A DNA stretch of 64,000 bases from Caulobacter rhizosphaerae (GTDB taxonomy: Bacteria; Pseudomonadota; Alphaproteobacteria; Caulobacterales; Caulobacteraceae): positions 4,270,501 through 4,334,500 of the forward strand of contig NZ_CP048815.1 in NCBI RefSeq assembly GCF_010977555.1, written 5' to 3'. The position numbers were made by a program, and so were the translations under genes. Each line of letters begins with the position of its first letter. The stretch's first letter is position 1. The notes below the pieces were generated by a model. That model made no database searches. It saw nothing but the letters and a program-made list of their open reading frames with translations, and was not told the origin of the DNA. Below, one piece after another: positions 24,258-36,518 of the stretch.

Positions 24258-27200
24258 TCAGAAGTCCATCGTCAGGCCGACGAACAGGGTCCGGCCCATC
24301 GGGTCGTAGACGCCCGGATAGGTGTTGCCGTTGCCGAACGAGCTGAGCAGGCCGGCGGCGATCACCGGCGGATCCTTGTCGAAGGCGTTGTTCATGCCGG
24401 CCCGCAGGGACAGCTGTTCGCGCACCTTCCAGTTGGCCGCCAGGTCGACGTAGCTGTAGGCCTTGATCTTGCGGTTGATCTCGACGTGGTCGCCCTGCAG
24501 GAACGGGTTGCTGTCGTTGCTGGACAGGTTGGTCCCGCCGAAATAGCGCCAGTTGACCGAGACCGTGGCCGGGATCCACGGCAGGCTCCAGGTCGTGCGC
24601 AGCTGGTGGCGCCAGGCCGGGTTGGGCTGGCCGCAGGTCGGACCGAACAGGCCCTTGCAGTTATAGGCGCCCAGGCCCGGCAGCTGCTCGATCTTGCGGC
24701 TGTTGAGGTAGGTGCCCACGAAGCTGAAGTCGAGCGAGCCCCAGTCGCCGCCCTTGGTCAGGGCCGACAGGTCGAAGCGATAGTTGCCGGTCACGTCCAG
24801 GCCCGAGGTCTGCAGGAAGCCGGTGTTCTGGTTGGTGGCGACGATGTAGCCACGATCGCCGAACAGCACGCCCGAGGCCGGGTCGCGGTGGAACAGGCTG
24901 CAGAAGTACGGATTGCTGGTCTGGATGCACTGGTTGATCACGGTCGGGGCGTCGACCGAGCCGATGTACTGGTCGACATAGATGTCGAAATAGTCGAGCG
25001 ACATCGAGAAGCCGGGCAGGAAGCGCGGGGTCAGGACGACGCCGGCGGTGCGGGTGTCGGCCACTTCCGGCTTCAGGTCGGGATTGCCGCCGCCCTGGGT
25101 GACGCAGGTCTCGGCCGGGCATTCCGGGATCTTGCCGTACTGGGCGGCGGTGACGCCGGTCAGGGCGCAGGCCGCGGCCGACGCCGTCGGCGTGGCCCCG
25201 GCGCAGGGGTCCACCGCCGCGACATTGCCCAGGCCCTGAGGCGCGAACAGCTCGCTGATATTGGCCGCCCGCACCGCGCGGTTGTAGCTGGCGCGGAACC
25301 GGATGTCGGCGCTCGGGGCGTACTGCAGCTCGACCTTGTAGGTCGAGACCCGCTTGTCGAGATAGTCGTACTTGGAGGTCCGATAGCCGGCGTTGACCGA
25401 CAGGCTCTTGATGAACGGCGCGTCCTGGACCAGCGGCAGGTCCATTTCGCCATAGGCTTCGGTGACGCTGAACGCCCCGTTGTTCTCCTTGGTCCCGCCC
25501 GCCTGGGCCAGGGCGTCGGCCTCGAACTTCAGCTCCTCGCGGCGATGCTCGACGCCCAGGGCCACGGCCGCGCCGTCGTCGGCCCACGGGCTCTTGAGCC
25601 CGTACTGGCCCAGGTCACCGTTCACGTTCGCGCTCAGCACCTTCTCGCGCTGGACGCCATGGGTGTAGGTCGGGGCGTAGAGGTACTTGTAGGCCGCCGC
25701 GCTGAGGCCCTGGTACTTGAAGACGTCGATCGGCACGCAGTTCGGATCGGTGCCGTCGACCACCGACTTGCAGGTCGGCGTCCCGTTGACGCTGACCACC
25801 TGCAGGGCCTTGGTGGCCTTGGCGTTGTCGACATTGTTCTTGTAGCTCTCGTCGAGCACGACCTGGGAGTAGAGGAAGCCGGCGTCGTAGCTCCAGCCCG
25901 GCGCGATCTCGCCGCGCGAGCCCAGGTTGATCCGATAGTCGGTGTGGCGCAGGTCGTCGCGCCGCGGCGAGCTGCCCGGCCCGGTCAGCCGGTAGCCGAT
26001 GAAGGTGTCCTGGCTGACGTCCGTGCCGGCGGCCGAACCGCAGAGCGTCGCGGCCTGGGAGGCCGACATCAGCGGATTGTTGCAGTTGATCTTGAACGTC
26101 GTCCCCTGGAACAGGGCGGACGGCGCCGCCTGCGAGAAGGTGTGGTCGTCCATGAACATGAAGCTGCCGTAGACGTCGGCGGCCTTGCTGATCTCGTAGT
26201 GCCCGAAGGCGCCGGCCGTGTAGCGGCTGTCCGAGCGCTGGATGTAGTTGGTGGGCGCGTAGTTGTAGAGGAATGAGCTGTTGTACGGGACCCAGGTCTT
26301 GTTGCCGTCCTTGGTGTTGTTCAGCGTCTGTCCGGCGTTGGGGCCGCTGAGCAGGGTGAACAGGCCGTACTCGTTGTTGCTGGAGCCGCCGCAGACCAGG
26401 GCGTTGTTGCGGTCCCCGGCCAGGTTCAGGCCGCAGGCCGAGTAGTCGCGGGTGTCCTGGGTGACCGGCTTGAGTTCGCGATAGCCGACATAGAAGCTGA
26501 CATTGCCCTTGCCGTCCGGCGTGTTCACGCCGAAGGCCAGGTTGATGTCGGTCCGCGCCCCGTCGGTGACCGACCGCTCCGGCAGCTTGTAGCCCGCCGC
26601 GGTGATCAGGGACCGGGGATAGTCGTTGTCGTTGCGGTGCTGGGCGATGCCGTACTGGGCGTCCAGCCGCAGACCGTTGAGGTCTTTCTTGAGGATGAAG
26701 TTGACGACGCCGGACACGGCGTCGGAGCCGTAGACCGCCGAGGCGCCGCCGGTCACCACGTCCACCCGCTCCACCAGGGCGCTGGGGATGAAGTTCACGT
26801 CGGCGGTCTCGGCCGGCAGCATCCGCTGACCGTCGACCAGCACCAGCACGCGGCTGGAGCCCATGTTGCGCAGGTTCACCCGGGCCGTGCCGTCCGAGCC
26901 GTTCGAGCCGTTCTCGTTGGAATCGGCGGTGAACTGGGGCAGGCGGTTCAGCACGCTCTCGATCGAGGTGGCGCCCTGGTACTTGATCTCGTCGTCGCCG
27001 ACGACGGTCATCGGGCTGGCCGAGACCAGGTTGGGCCGCTTGATCCGCGATCCCGTCACCACCACCGCGTCCAGCGTCGCCGGCTCTTCGGCCGTGGCGA
27101 CCTGCTGGGCGAAGGCGGCCGGAGCCCCTGCGACGACTGACAGGACCGCGACAGTCGCGGCGCCCGCCAGGAGGTCAAGGCGCGCCAATCTGCTGCGCAT
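24258..27200 (-). CDS. TonB-dependent receptor 2
   Basis: 980 residues. Start ATG 27200 is preceded by GGAGGGG. Signal peptide: LLAGAATVAVLSVVAGAPAAFAQQ. The plug shows VVVTGSRIKRPNLVSASPMTVV, VNLRNMGSSRVLVLVDGQRM and RVDVVTGGASAVYGSDAVSGVVNFIL. The barrel is long, ending in PMGRTLFVGLTMDF. This subtype (GSRIxR, VLVDG, GGASAVYGSDAxxGVVN) is common among Caulobacter and Sphingomonas receptors whose ligands are mostly unknown. The loops contain several Cys pairs. It is monocistronic with its own terminator. The promoter carries the operator block shared with receptor 1 and the peptidase operon, so it probably takes up another fragment of the same substrate. Confidence 0.94.
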   Translation of the reverse strand: MRSRLARLDLLAGAATVAVLSVVAGAPAAFAQQVATAEEPATLDAVVVTGSRIKRPNLVSASPMTVVGDDEIKYQGATSIESVLNRLPQFTADSNENGSNGSDGTARVNLRNMGSSRVLVLVDGQRMLPAETADVNFIPSALVERVDVVTGGASAVYGSDAVSGVVNFILKKDLNGLRLDAQYGIAQHRNDNDYPRSLITAAGYKLPERSVTDGARTDINLAFGVNTPDGKGNVSFYVGYRELKPVTQDTRDYSACGLNLAGDRNNALVCGGSSNNEYGLFTLLSGPNAGQTLNNTKDGNKTWVPYNSSFLYNYAPTNYIQRSDSRYTAGAFGHYEISKAADVYGSFMFMDDHTFSQAAPSALFQGTTFKINCNNPLMSASQAATLCGSAAGTDVSQDTFIGYRLTGPGSSPRRDDLRHTDYRINLGSRGEIAPGWSYDAGFLYSQVVLDESYKNNVDNAKATKALQVVSVNGTPTCKSVVDGTDPNCVPIDVFKYQGLSAAAYKYLYAPTYTHGVQREKVLSANVNGDLGQYGLKSPWADDGAAVALGVEHRREELKFEADALAQAGGTKENNGAFSVTEAYGEMDLPLVQDAPFIKSLSVNAGYRTSKYDYLDKRVSTYKVELQYAPSADIRFRASYNRAVRAANISELFAPQGLGNVAAVDPCAGATPTASAAACALTGVTAAQYGKIPECPAETCVTQGGGNPDLKPEVADTRTAGVVLTPRFLPGFSMSLDYFDIYVDQYIGSVDAPTVINQCIQTSNPYFCSLFHRDPASGVLFGDRGYIVATNQNTGFLQTSGLDVTGNYRFDLSALTKGGDWGSLDFSFVGTYLNSRKIEQLPGLGAYNCKGLFGPTCGQPNPAWRHQLRTTWSLPWIPATVSVNWRYFGGTNLSSNDSNPFLQGDHVEINRKIKAYSYVDLAANWKVREQLSLRAGMNNAFDKDPPVIAAGLLSSFGNGNTYPGVYDPMGRTLFVGLTMDF

Positions 27201-27276
27201 GGAAAATCCCCTCCAGAACGATCGCGCCTCCCACAGGCGCGCTTTCGGCAGCAGGAAGGCATGATAATATTATTTA

Positions 27277-27303
27277 TGTCAAATATCTTATACGATATAC
27301 ATA
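27277..27303 (-). promoter_or_regulatory. Operator plus -35 box for receptor 2
   Basis: On the minus strand ATGTATATCGTATAA is followed after 5 nt by TTGACA (27282-27277). The AT-rich stretch continues with TAATATTAT, a possible -10 region. Spacing and sequence match the sites before receptor 1 and the S9 peptidase. Confidence 0.62.
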
Positions 27304-27377
27304 TAACGAAGGGCGTTGGCGCACGTGGAGGGGGCGCTTCGGATTGACAATCCCCCGGCGCGGCGCGGTCATGCGTC

Positions 27378-28193
27378 ATGTTCGGATCACCGCGCGGCCA
27401 GCCGCTGAAGCTCGTCCCGTTCACCCAAGCCAAGCCCAGAACCTTCGGTCCGTTGCTGTGCGACGGCCTCTCGGCCCGGAACCTGGGATCGTTCGCCGAG
27501 CTGCTGGCCCTGCACGCCCGCCTGCAGGCCGAACATCCTGGCCAGCGCGTGCTCGCCTCGCTCGACGACCTGGGCCAGGCCTCTTACACGTCCGGCCACG
27601 CGACGGACCATCATGGGCTGGACGACATCGAGGGCCACGACCTGTCGGGGCTCAGGGCCGAGGCCTTCGAGAACGGCGAACACCGGGGCTATCTCAGCAC
27701 CCCGGCCGAGTTCCCCATTCGCCTGGCCAATCTTCTGGAGCGGGCGCGCGAGATCCGGCTCGAGCACGTGGCCGGCGTGCTGGACTGGGAAACCTCGGGC
27801 GACGGCAACGACCTGGTCACGATCAACCAGGCCCCCGAAGCGGCGCTGCGGATCGCGCAGGAAAAGGAGGTCCTGTTCCAGGTCGTGCCGGTGGGAACGG
27901 CCGCCCAGGCGATCGCCGCCTTTCCCAACGGCTATTTCAGCGCCGACCTCGATCCCATGCAGACCTACGTCCTGGCCCGCCGGCTGGAGGACGAATACGA
28001 CCTTTCGCTGTTCGGAATCGGCGCCCGAATGCTGGGGTTCCGGCGTCCGGCGGCCTTGCCTCAGGAGAGGGCGCGCGCGCTCGGCGAGGAGCTCGCGGCC
28101 CTCTATGCCGGCGCTCCGCCGAAAGCCGCTGAGGCGCTGGCGCGACTGCTGACCGGCCGCGACTGGCTGCTTCTGCGCTACACCGAAAGCTGA
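27378..28193 (+). CDS. Hypothetical protein
   Basis: 271 residues with good coding character; I do not recognise the family. There is no signal peptide or TM segment, so it is probably cytoplasmic. Acidic and leucine-rich, with RVLASLDDLGQA and SGHATDHHGLDDIEGHDLSG near residues 55-85, GVLDWETSGDGNDLVTIN near 125 and FPNGYFSADLDPMQTYVLARRL near 185. The SGD/DLD pattern hints at a small alpha/beta fold, no more. The start is uncertain: ATG 27378 lacks a clear ribosome site. It stands alone between a divergent receptor and a convergent beta-galactosidase, sharing a two-way terminator with the latter. Confidence 0.7.
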   Translation: MFGSPRGQPLKLVPFTQAKPRTFGPLLCDGLSARNLGSFAELLALHARLQAEHPGQRVLASLDDLGQASYTSGHATDHHGLDDIEGHDLSGLRAEAFENGEHRGYLSTPAEFPIRLANLLERAREIRLEHVAGVLDWETSGDGNDLVTINQAPEAALRIAQEKEVLFQVVPVGTAAQAIAAFPNGYFSADLDPMQTYVLARRLEDEYDLSLFGIGARMLGFRRPAALPQERARALGEELAALYAGAPPKAAEALARLLTGRDWLLLRYTES

Positions 28194-28225
28194 GCGGTCG
28201 GCGGCCGAGCCTGGCCGCCGACCGC
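28194..28225. terminator. Bidirectional stem-loop between convergent genes
   Basis: A 12-bp perfect stem GCGGTCGGCGGC / GCCGCCGACCGC with a loop of about 8 nt, located between the stop of the hypothetical gene and that of the GH2 gene. Without a strong T tract, its termination role is inferred from position. Confidence 0.65.
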
Positions 28226-28230
28226 CCCCG

Positions 28231-31455
<3,225 letters not shown>

Positions 31456-31519
31456 TCATGGGGCGCCCCGCCCCGGCTGTCAGTCAAAACTCAGGTGAAA
31501 CTTCAGGCGAAACTCTGGA

Positions 31520-33055
31520 TCAAACCGCCACCGGCGCGCCGGCCTGGCCATGGGCGCGGATGAAGTCGGCCTGGGCGGGCATCCGCCGGACGGCCTGGGC
31601 CGTCGCTTCGGCGATCCGCGCCAGCCGCGCTTCGACCTGGTCGAGCGGCAGGCCCTCGGCCAGCGGCTCGACGCCCTCGACCTCAGGCCCCTGTCCGTCC
31701 AGCACCGCCAGCCAGCTGGTCTTGGTGAAGAGCTCGTCGCTCTCGCGGAACACCCGGCCCGTCGCGCGATAGATGCGCAGCCGCTCGAGCAGGCTGTCGG
31801 GAACGGACATCCCGGCCAGCTGCTCCCAGTAGGGCGTGTCGCGTCGTTCGGTGGCGTGGAAGTGCAGGATCAGGAAGTCGCGCACGCTGTTAAACTCGGT
31901 CGCCATCAGCCGGTTGTAGCGGCGGGCGTCGGCGGGTTCGAAGGCGCGGGTCGGCAGCATTTCCAGCAGCCGGGCGATGCCGACCTGGATCAGGTGGATG
32001 CTGGTGGATTCCAGCGGCTCCAGAAAGCCGCTGGCCAGGCCCAGGGCCACGACGTTCTTGACCCAGCCGGCCGGACGGCGGCCGGCCTGGAAGCGCAGAA
32101 CCCGGGGCTCGGCCAGGGGCTCGCCGTCGAGATGGGCCAGCAGGGTGGCGGTCGCCTCGTCCTCGGAGACATGGCGGCTGGAAAAGACATAGCCGTTGCC
32201 GGTGCGGTGCTGCAGCGGAATGCGCCACTGCCAGCCGGCCTCGCGGGCGGTCGAGCGGGTGTAAGGGGCCGGGGGGCCAGCGTTGGCGGACGGAACGGCC
32301 ACGGCCCGGTCGTTGGGCAGCCAGCGCGCCCAGTCCTCGAACGGGCTCTCCAGCGCCTGGCCGATCAGCAGGGCGCGGAATCCCGTGCAATCCAGGAACA
32401 GGTCGGCGGCGATCCGCTCGCCGTCCTCCATCGTCACCGACTCGACGAAGCCGTCGCCGCTTCGCAGGTTGACGGCGGCCACCTTGCCTTCGCGGCGGAC
32501 GACCCCGGCCGCCTCGGCGTGGGCGCGCAGCAGCTTGGCGTAGAGGGCCGCGTCGAAATGGAAGGCGTAGGCCAGTTGCGACAGGGGGCCGGCGCCCGGC
32601 TGGGGACGAGCGAAGCGCCCGGCCGCTGCAGCCTGGGCGCAGATCGAATAGGTCTCCAGCGGCTGGCCCAGGCCAACCTGGCGCAGCCTTCGCCAGGCGC
32701 CTTCGAACGGCGTGGGACCGAAGTCGGGGCCATAGACTCCGAACGGGTGGAAATAGCGGTGGCCGCGCTGGCGCCAGTCGACGAACTCGATGCCCAGCTT
32801 GAACGTGCCCTTGGTCTCGCGGACGAAGACGTCCTCGTCCAGACCGATCATGGCGTTGAAGGCGCGGATGGGCGGGATGGTCGCCTCGCCGACCCCGACG
32901 ATGCCGATCTCCTCGGATTCGATCAGGATGATCGCCGGGCCTCGAGGGCCGAGCACGCGCGCCAAGGCCGCGGCGGCCATCCAGCCGGCGGCGCCGCCCC
33001 CGATGATGGCGATGCGGGTCAGTGGCCCGCCGTCCCGCGAAGTTTCGGTCAGCAT
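31520..33055 (-). CDS. Flavin-dependent tryptophan-halogenase-like protein
   Basis: 511 residues. The FAD motif IAIIGGGAAGWMAA lies near the N terminus, followed by IGIVGVGEATIPPIRAFN, TFKLGIEFVDW with the lysine conserved in halogenases, the cofactor-stabilising AGWQWRIPL, and GFLEPLESTSIHLIQVGIARLL. Those are the hallmarks of the family that makes hypohalous acid from reduced flavin and oxygen. ATG 33055 is chosen because the upstream frame passes through a terminator. The family often sits next to TonB receptors in Caulobacter, Xanthomonas and Sphingomonas without any halogenated product known, so the true reaction is uncertain. It is flanked by a receptor and a beta-galactosidase. Confidence 0.9.
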   Translation of the reverse strand: MLTETSRDGGPLTRIAIIGGGAAGWMAAAALARVLGPRGPAIILIESEEIGIVGVGEATIPPIRAFNAMIGLDEDVFVRETKGTFKLGIEFVDWRQRGHRYFHPFGVYGPDFGPTPFEGAWRRLRQVGLGQPLETYSICAQAAAAGRFARPQPGAGPLSQLAYAFHFDAALYAKLLRAHAEAAGVVRREGKVAAVNLRSGDGFVESVTMEDGERIAADLFLDCTGFRALLIGQALESPFEDWARWLPNDRAVAVPSANAGPPAPYTRSTAREAGWQWRIPLQHRTGNGYVFSSRHVSEDEATATLLAHLDGEPLAEPRVLRFQAGRRPAGWVKNVVALGLASGFLEPLESTSIHLIQVGIARLLEMLPTRAFEPADARRYNRLMATEFNSVRDFLILHFHATERRDTPYWEQLAGMSVPDSLLERLRIYRATGRVFRESDELFTKTSWLAVLDGQGPEVEGVEPLAEGLPLDQVEARLARIAEATAQAVRRMPAQADFIRAHGQAGAPVAV

Positions 33056-33102
33056 CGGATCGATCGAACCATGTCTTGCGTGCGGACCGAAGGTGTTTGT
33101 CG

Positions 33103-33142
33103 AAAAAAGCGCCGACGTGGCGCGCCGAGGCGCCACGTCGGC
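33103..33142 (-). terminator. Strong terminator between receptor 3 and the halogenase-like gene
   Basis: A 12-bp perfect stem GCCGACGTGGCG / CGCCACGTCGGC with an 8-nt loop, followed on the minus strand by six T residues. It begins 12 bp after the receptor stop. The next genes on the same strand continue 47 bp beyond. Confidence 0.92.
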
Positions 33143-33154
33143 TAGCTGGGGAGG

Positions 33155-35965
33155 TTAGTAGGTGATGCGCAGGGCGACGCCGAAGCGGCGGTCGTTGAGC
33201 TGGTACTGCAGCGGCGCGGCGGGCGTGCCGATGTAGAGCACGTTCATGCGGTTGTTCAGGTTCACCGCATCCACCGAGAACGCCACGTGGTCGTTGATGT
33301 CGACGCTGAGCGACGCATCCAGCGAGGCGTAGGGCTTGGCGTATTGCGGAATGCCGTTGGCCCCGCTGCCGGTGGTCTGGTCCAGATAGGCCGAACGCCA
33401 GTTGTAGGCGACCCGGGCGCTGACCGGCCCCTTCTCGTAGAGCCCGATCAGGTTGTAGCTGTTCTTGGACAGCTTCTCGAGCGGCAGCTGGGCCGGCGCC
33501 GCCGAACCCGCCGTGGCGAAGGGGTTGCTGACGCTGCTGTCGACATAGGTGTAGTTGGCCTGGACGCCCAGGCCGCTGAGCAGGCCCGGCAGGAAGTCGA
33601 AGAACTGCTGGTAGCCGAGCTCGACGCCCTTGACGGTGCCCTTGCCCGAATTGACCACCGTGCTGACGTCGTAGGTCACCCCGTTATAGGAGCCCAGCAC
33701 CGTGCCGCCAGCCAGGAAGCCGTCGACCTTCTTGTAGAAGACGCCGGCGGTCAGCGAGCCGGTGTCGTTGAAGTACCACTCCGCCGTCAGGTCATAGTTG
33801 TCGGACTCGATCGGACGCAGCATCGGGTTGCCCGAACTGGCGCTGGGGTGGCCGGTGACCGGATTGACCTGGTTGGGGTTGTTGAGCGTCAGGTTGGTCG
33901 ACAGCTGGTCGAAGTTGGGACGCGCCAGGCCCTTGGAATAGGCCAGGCGGGCCTGGAGCGTGTCGGTCAGCTTGGCGCGCAGGTTGAAGCTGGGCAGAAC
34001 GCGCGTGTAGCTGTTGTCGACATCGATCGCGGTGGTGGTGCCATCGTTGTTGAACTGGGTGCCCGTCGAGGTCGCCTCGGTCTTGATCACTCGCACGCCG
34101 AGACCGCCGTCGATCTGCACGCCGGCCACCTCGCCGGCGTAGTCGGCGATCGCCCAGCCGGTATAGGTCTTCTCGGTCTGGCTGTTGAGGTCGCCAGGCG
34201 TGAAGGCGTCCTTGGTCTGGGCGCCGAACAGGGCGTAGAGCGCCTTGGTCTGGGCCCAGACGCCGTCACCCTGCGGGAAGGCCGGATAGAGCAGGCCGCC
34301 CTTGACGGTGTTGCCGTCGAACCAGCGCATCGACGGACCCGGCATCGACAGTTGCGGGTGGGCCGAAAGCGGCACCAGCGGCGTGCCGGCCGGCGCCGAA
34401 CAGTTGGCGTCGGGGCCCAGGGCGGTGATGCAGACCCCGTGCCAGGTTCCCCGCAGGTCGATGCTGTTGTCGGAATAGCGGGCGCCGCCGCGCAGCTTGT
34501 CGAAGAAGCCGCCTTCCAGGTCGTACTCGACGTCGGTCGCGAACGACAGGGTGTCGGCGTCGTTGCGCTGCAGGGAGTCGGCCATGTACGGCGTGGTGTA
34601 GTTGGCCGGGTTGTTCAGGACCGAGGCGTCACGCACCTCCCACCGCGGATACTTGCCGGTCAGGTCGAAGTCGACGATCGACTTGTGGGGCGCGGTCAGC
34701 CCGGTCTGGCCCGACTGGGAGTACAGCGACAGCACGTGGCCGTTGCGGTCGGCGTTGTAGTAGGACTTCAGGTACTGGACGTCGAAATTGGCCTTCAGGC
34801 GGTCGGTCGGGGTCCAGGCCGCGTTCAGCGTGAAGTTCTGGCTCTGGCTCCACAGCTGCTGGTCGTAGCGCCCGGTCTCGAAGGTCTGGTTCTGCAGCGA
34901 GCCCTTGGTGGCGTAGCCTTCGTCATTGAACGTGAAGGCCGCGCCCGGCAGCGGATCGGTGCCGTAGCTGGTGACGTTCCCGTTCGCGTCCCGGACGTTG
35001 GAGCGGTTGTTGAAGTCGTAATAGTAGGCGCCGGTCCGGTTGAACCAGTACTTGGTCCGCTGGTACTGGGCGGTCAGCAGCAGGTCGTCGCTGGGCCGCC
35101 ACTGCACCGCCGCGGCGATGCCCAGGCGCTTGCGGTCGCCGGTGTCGTCATAGATCTCGAAGCCGTAGGGCACCTGGGCGTTCGCCGGGCCATTGGCGAT
35201 CGAACCGGGCGCCACCGTGTCGAAGGGCCCGGCCAGCAGGCCGTCCTGGCGATAGCGGCTCTTGCTCAGCACCGCGTTGAGCAGCACGCCGACCTCGCCG
35301 ATCGAGGTGTCGAAGCGGTCGCTGTAGAGGCCCGAGATCGAGCCGCCGTTCTTGCGCACCCGATCGTAGTAGTTGCCGCGGAACGTGGCGCTGAGGACGC
35401 GATCGGGCGAGTCGAACGGCTTGCGGGTGCGCAGGTTCACCGCGCCGCCGACGCCGCCTTCGATGATGTTGGCGGGGGCGTTCTTGTAGACGTCGGCGCC
35501 GGCCAGCAGTTCGGGCGGCACGCCTTCCAGATCGAAGGCCCGGCCGCCGGACGCCGAATAGACCGCGCGCCCGTCGAGGAAGTTCTGCACCTGGGTCAGG
35601 CCGCGGATGGCGATCGCCGGCTGGGTGCGGTGGTCGAAGTCGGTGGCGCCCTCGCCATAGCGGCGCTGGATCTGGACGCCGGTCACCCGTTGCAGGGCCT
35701 CGGTGGTGTTGGCGTCGGGCAGCTTGCCGATGTCCTGGGCCTGGATCGAATCGACGACCTGGTCGGCGTTGCGCTTGATCGCCTGGGCCGAACGCAGGCT
35801 CGCGCGGACCCCGGTGACGACGATTTCGGAAACGGCGGCCGTGTCGGACGGCGCCTGGGCCGTGGACCCGCCGGCCGCCTGGGCCGTGGCCGAGCCGGCG
35901 GCCGCGCACACCCCGAGGGCCGCCACGGACGCGCTCACCATCAACCGGAACTGAATACCCCTCAT
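33155..35965 (-). CDS. TonB-dependent receptor 3
   Basis: 936 residues; ATG 35965 with a strong AGGAGG site. The signal peptide is MVSASVAALGVCAAAGSATAQ. The plug has IVVTGVRASLRSAQAIKRNADQ, PDANTTEALQRVTGVQIQR and VYKNAPANIIEGGVGGAVNLRT, the IPR010104-type carbohydrate receptor pattern of Caulobacter and Xanthomonas. The barrel ends LNDRRFGVALRITY. It is the first gene of a unit with the halogenase-like and GH2 genes, although a terminator follows it, and is divergent from the GH30 gene. A galactose-containing oligosaccharide is the likely ligand, from context. Confidence 0.94.
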   Translation of the reverse strand: MRGIQFRLMVSASVAALGVCAAAGSATAQAAGGSTAQAPSDTAAVSEIVVTGVRASLRSAQAIKRNADQVVDSIQAQDIGKLPDANTTEALQRVTGVQIQRRYGEGATDFDHRTQPAIAIRGLTQVQNFLDGRAVYSASGGRAFDLEGVPPELLAGADVYKNAPANIIEGGVGGAVNLRTRKPFDSPDRVLSATFRGNYYDRVRKNGGSISGLYSDRFDTSIGEVGVLLNAVLSKSRYRQDGLLAGPFDTVAPGSIANGPANAQVPYGFEIYDDTGDRKRLGIAAAVQWRPSDDLLLTAQYQRTKYWFNRTGAYYYDFNNRSNVRDANGNVTSYGTDPLPGAAFTFNDEGYATKGSLQNQTFETGRYDQQLWSQSQNFTLNAAWTPTDRLKANFDVQYLKSYYNADRNGHVLSLYSQSGQTGLTAPHKSIVDFDLTGKYPRWEVRDASVLNNPANYTTPYMADSLQRNDADTLSFATDVEYDLEGGFFDKLRGGARYSDNSIDLRGTWHGVCITALGPDANCSAPAGTPLVPLSAHPQLSMPGPSMRWFDGNTVKGGLLYPAFPQGDGVWAQTKALYALFGAQTKDAFTPGDLNSQTEKTYTGWAIADYAGEVAGVQIDGGLGVRVIKTEATSTGTQFNNDGTTTAIDVDNSYTRVLPSFNLRAKLTDTLQARLAYSKGLARPNFDQLSTNLTLNNPNQVNPVTGHPSASSGNPMLRPIESDNYDLTAEWYFNDTGSLTAGVFYKKVDGFLAGGTVLGSYNGVTYDVSTVVNSGKGTVKGVELGYQQFFDFLPGLLSGLGVQANYTYVDSSVSNPFATAGSAAPAQLPLEKLSKNSYNLIGLYEKGPVSARVAYNWRSAYLDQTTGSGANGIPQYAKPYASLDASLSVDINDHVAFSVDAVNLNNRMNVLYIGTPAAPLQYQLNDRRFGVALRITY

Positions 35966-36518
35966 CTCGTTTTTCCTCCTGCTCTCACCTTGTCACGCTC
36001 TCGTACGGCGCGACTTCATGTCAGACATATGCTGCTACCATTTGTACTACAAGTACGATTTTAAGCGGTCAGGCCACTAAATGACGCCCGCCTCGGCGTG
36101 AGCGTCCGTGGGAGGCCCGTGAGAGAAATGAACCGCGCTCCGGACCGGGCTGGCGAACACGGGAGTCGAAGCTCAGCCGTGGCCGAACGGCCGATGCCTC
36201 GCCGCCGCATTCTCCGAGCGGGATGGATGGAGTTTGCGAAATACTCAAGCTTAACAATGAAAACCGGGGCCCTCGACGAAGGCCTCATCCCGGAAGTCGC
36301 GACGAAACCGCTCGTGAGGCGAAGCTCCGTTGACGCTCGCCGTCCCAGCCGCGCTGCGCTTGGGAACGCTCCTGGAGGTGTCCAGACCAGTTCCGGCTCA
36401 GCGGGCGGGAGAACCGCCTGATCTTCACGCCGCAGCCTCTCGACGCCGGTTTGCTTGATGGAATGTATCAATTATTCTACAAAACTAGACGTAGTATGGT
36501 CGGACTTTTGGGGGCCTC
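35966..36518. other. Divergent promoter region, 553 bp
   Basis: Separates receptor 3 from the GH30 gene. It holds a 13-bp palindrome near the receptor and AT-rich DNA just before GH30 (ATGTATCAATTATTCTAC at 36464-36481), a weak relative of the TCGTATA sites. The middle (36060-36430) has short open frames in several registers but nothing I recognise. Confidence 0.55.
36044..36056. promoter_or_regulatory. Palindromic operator candidate upstream of receptor 3
   Basis: GTACT-ACA-AGTAC is a perfect inverted repeat about 80 bp before the receptor start. It differs from the TCGTATA family, so a different regulator is likely. Confidence 0.5.

Noticed and set aside
36061..36471. Short frames on both strands within the receptor 3/GH30 intergenic region
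   Set aside because: No recognisable sequence, and they overlap each other; the region looks like regulatory or spacer DNA.
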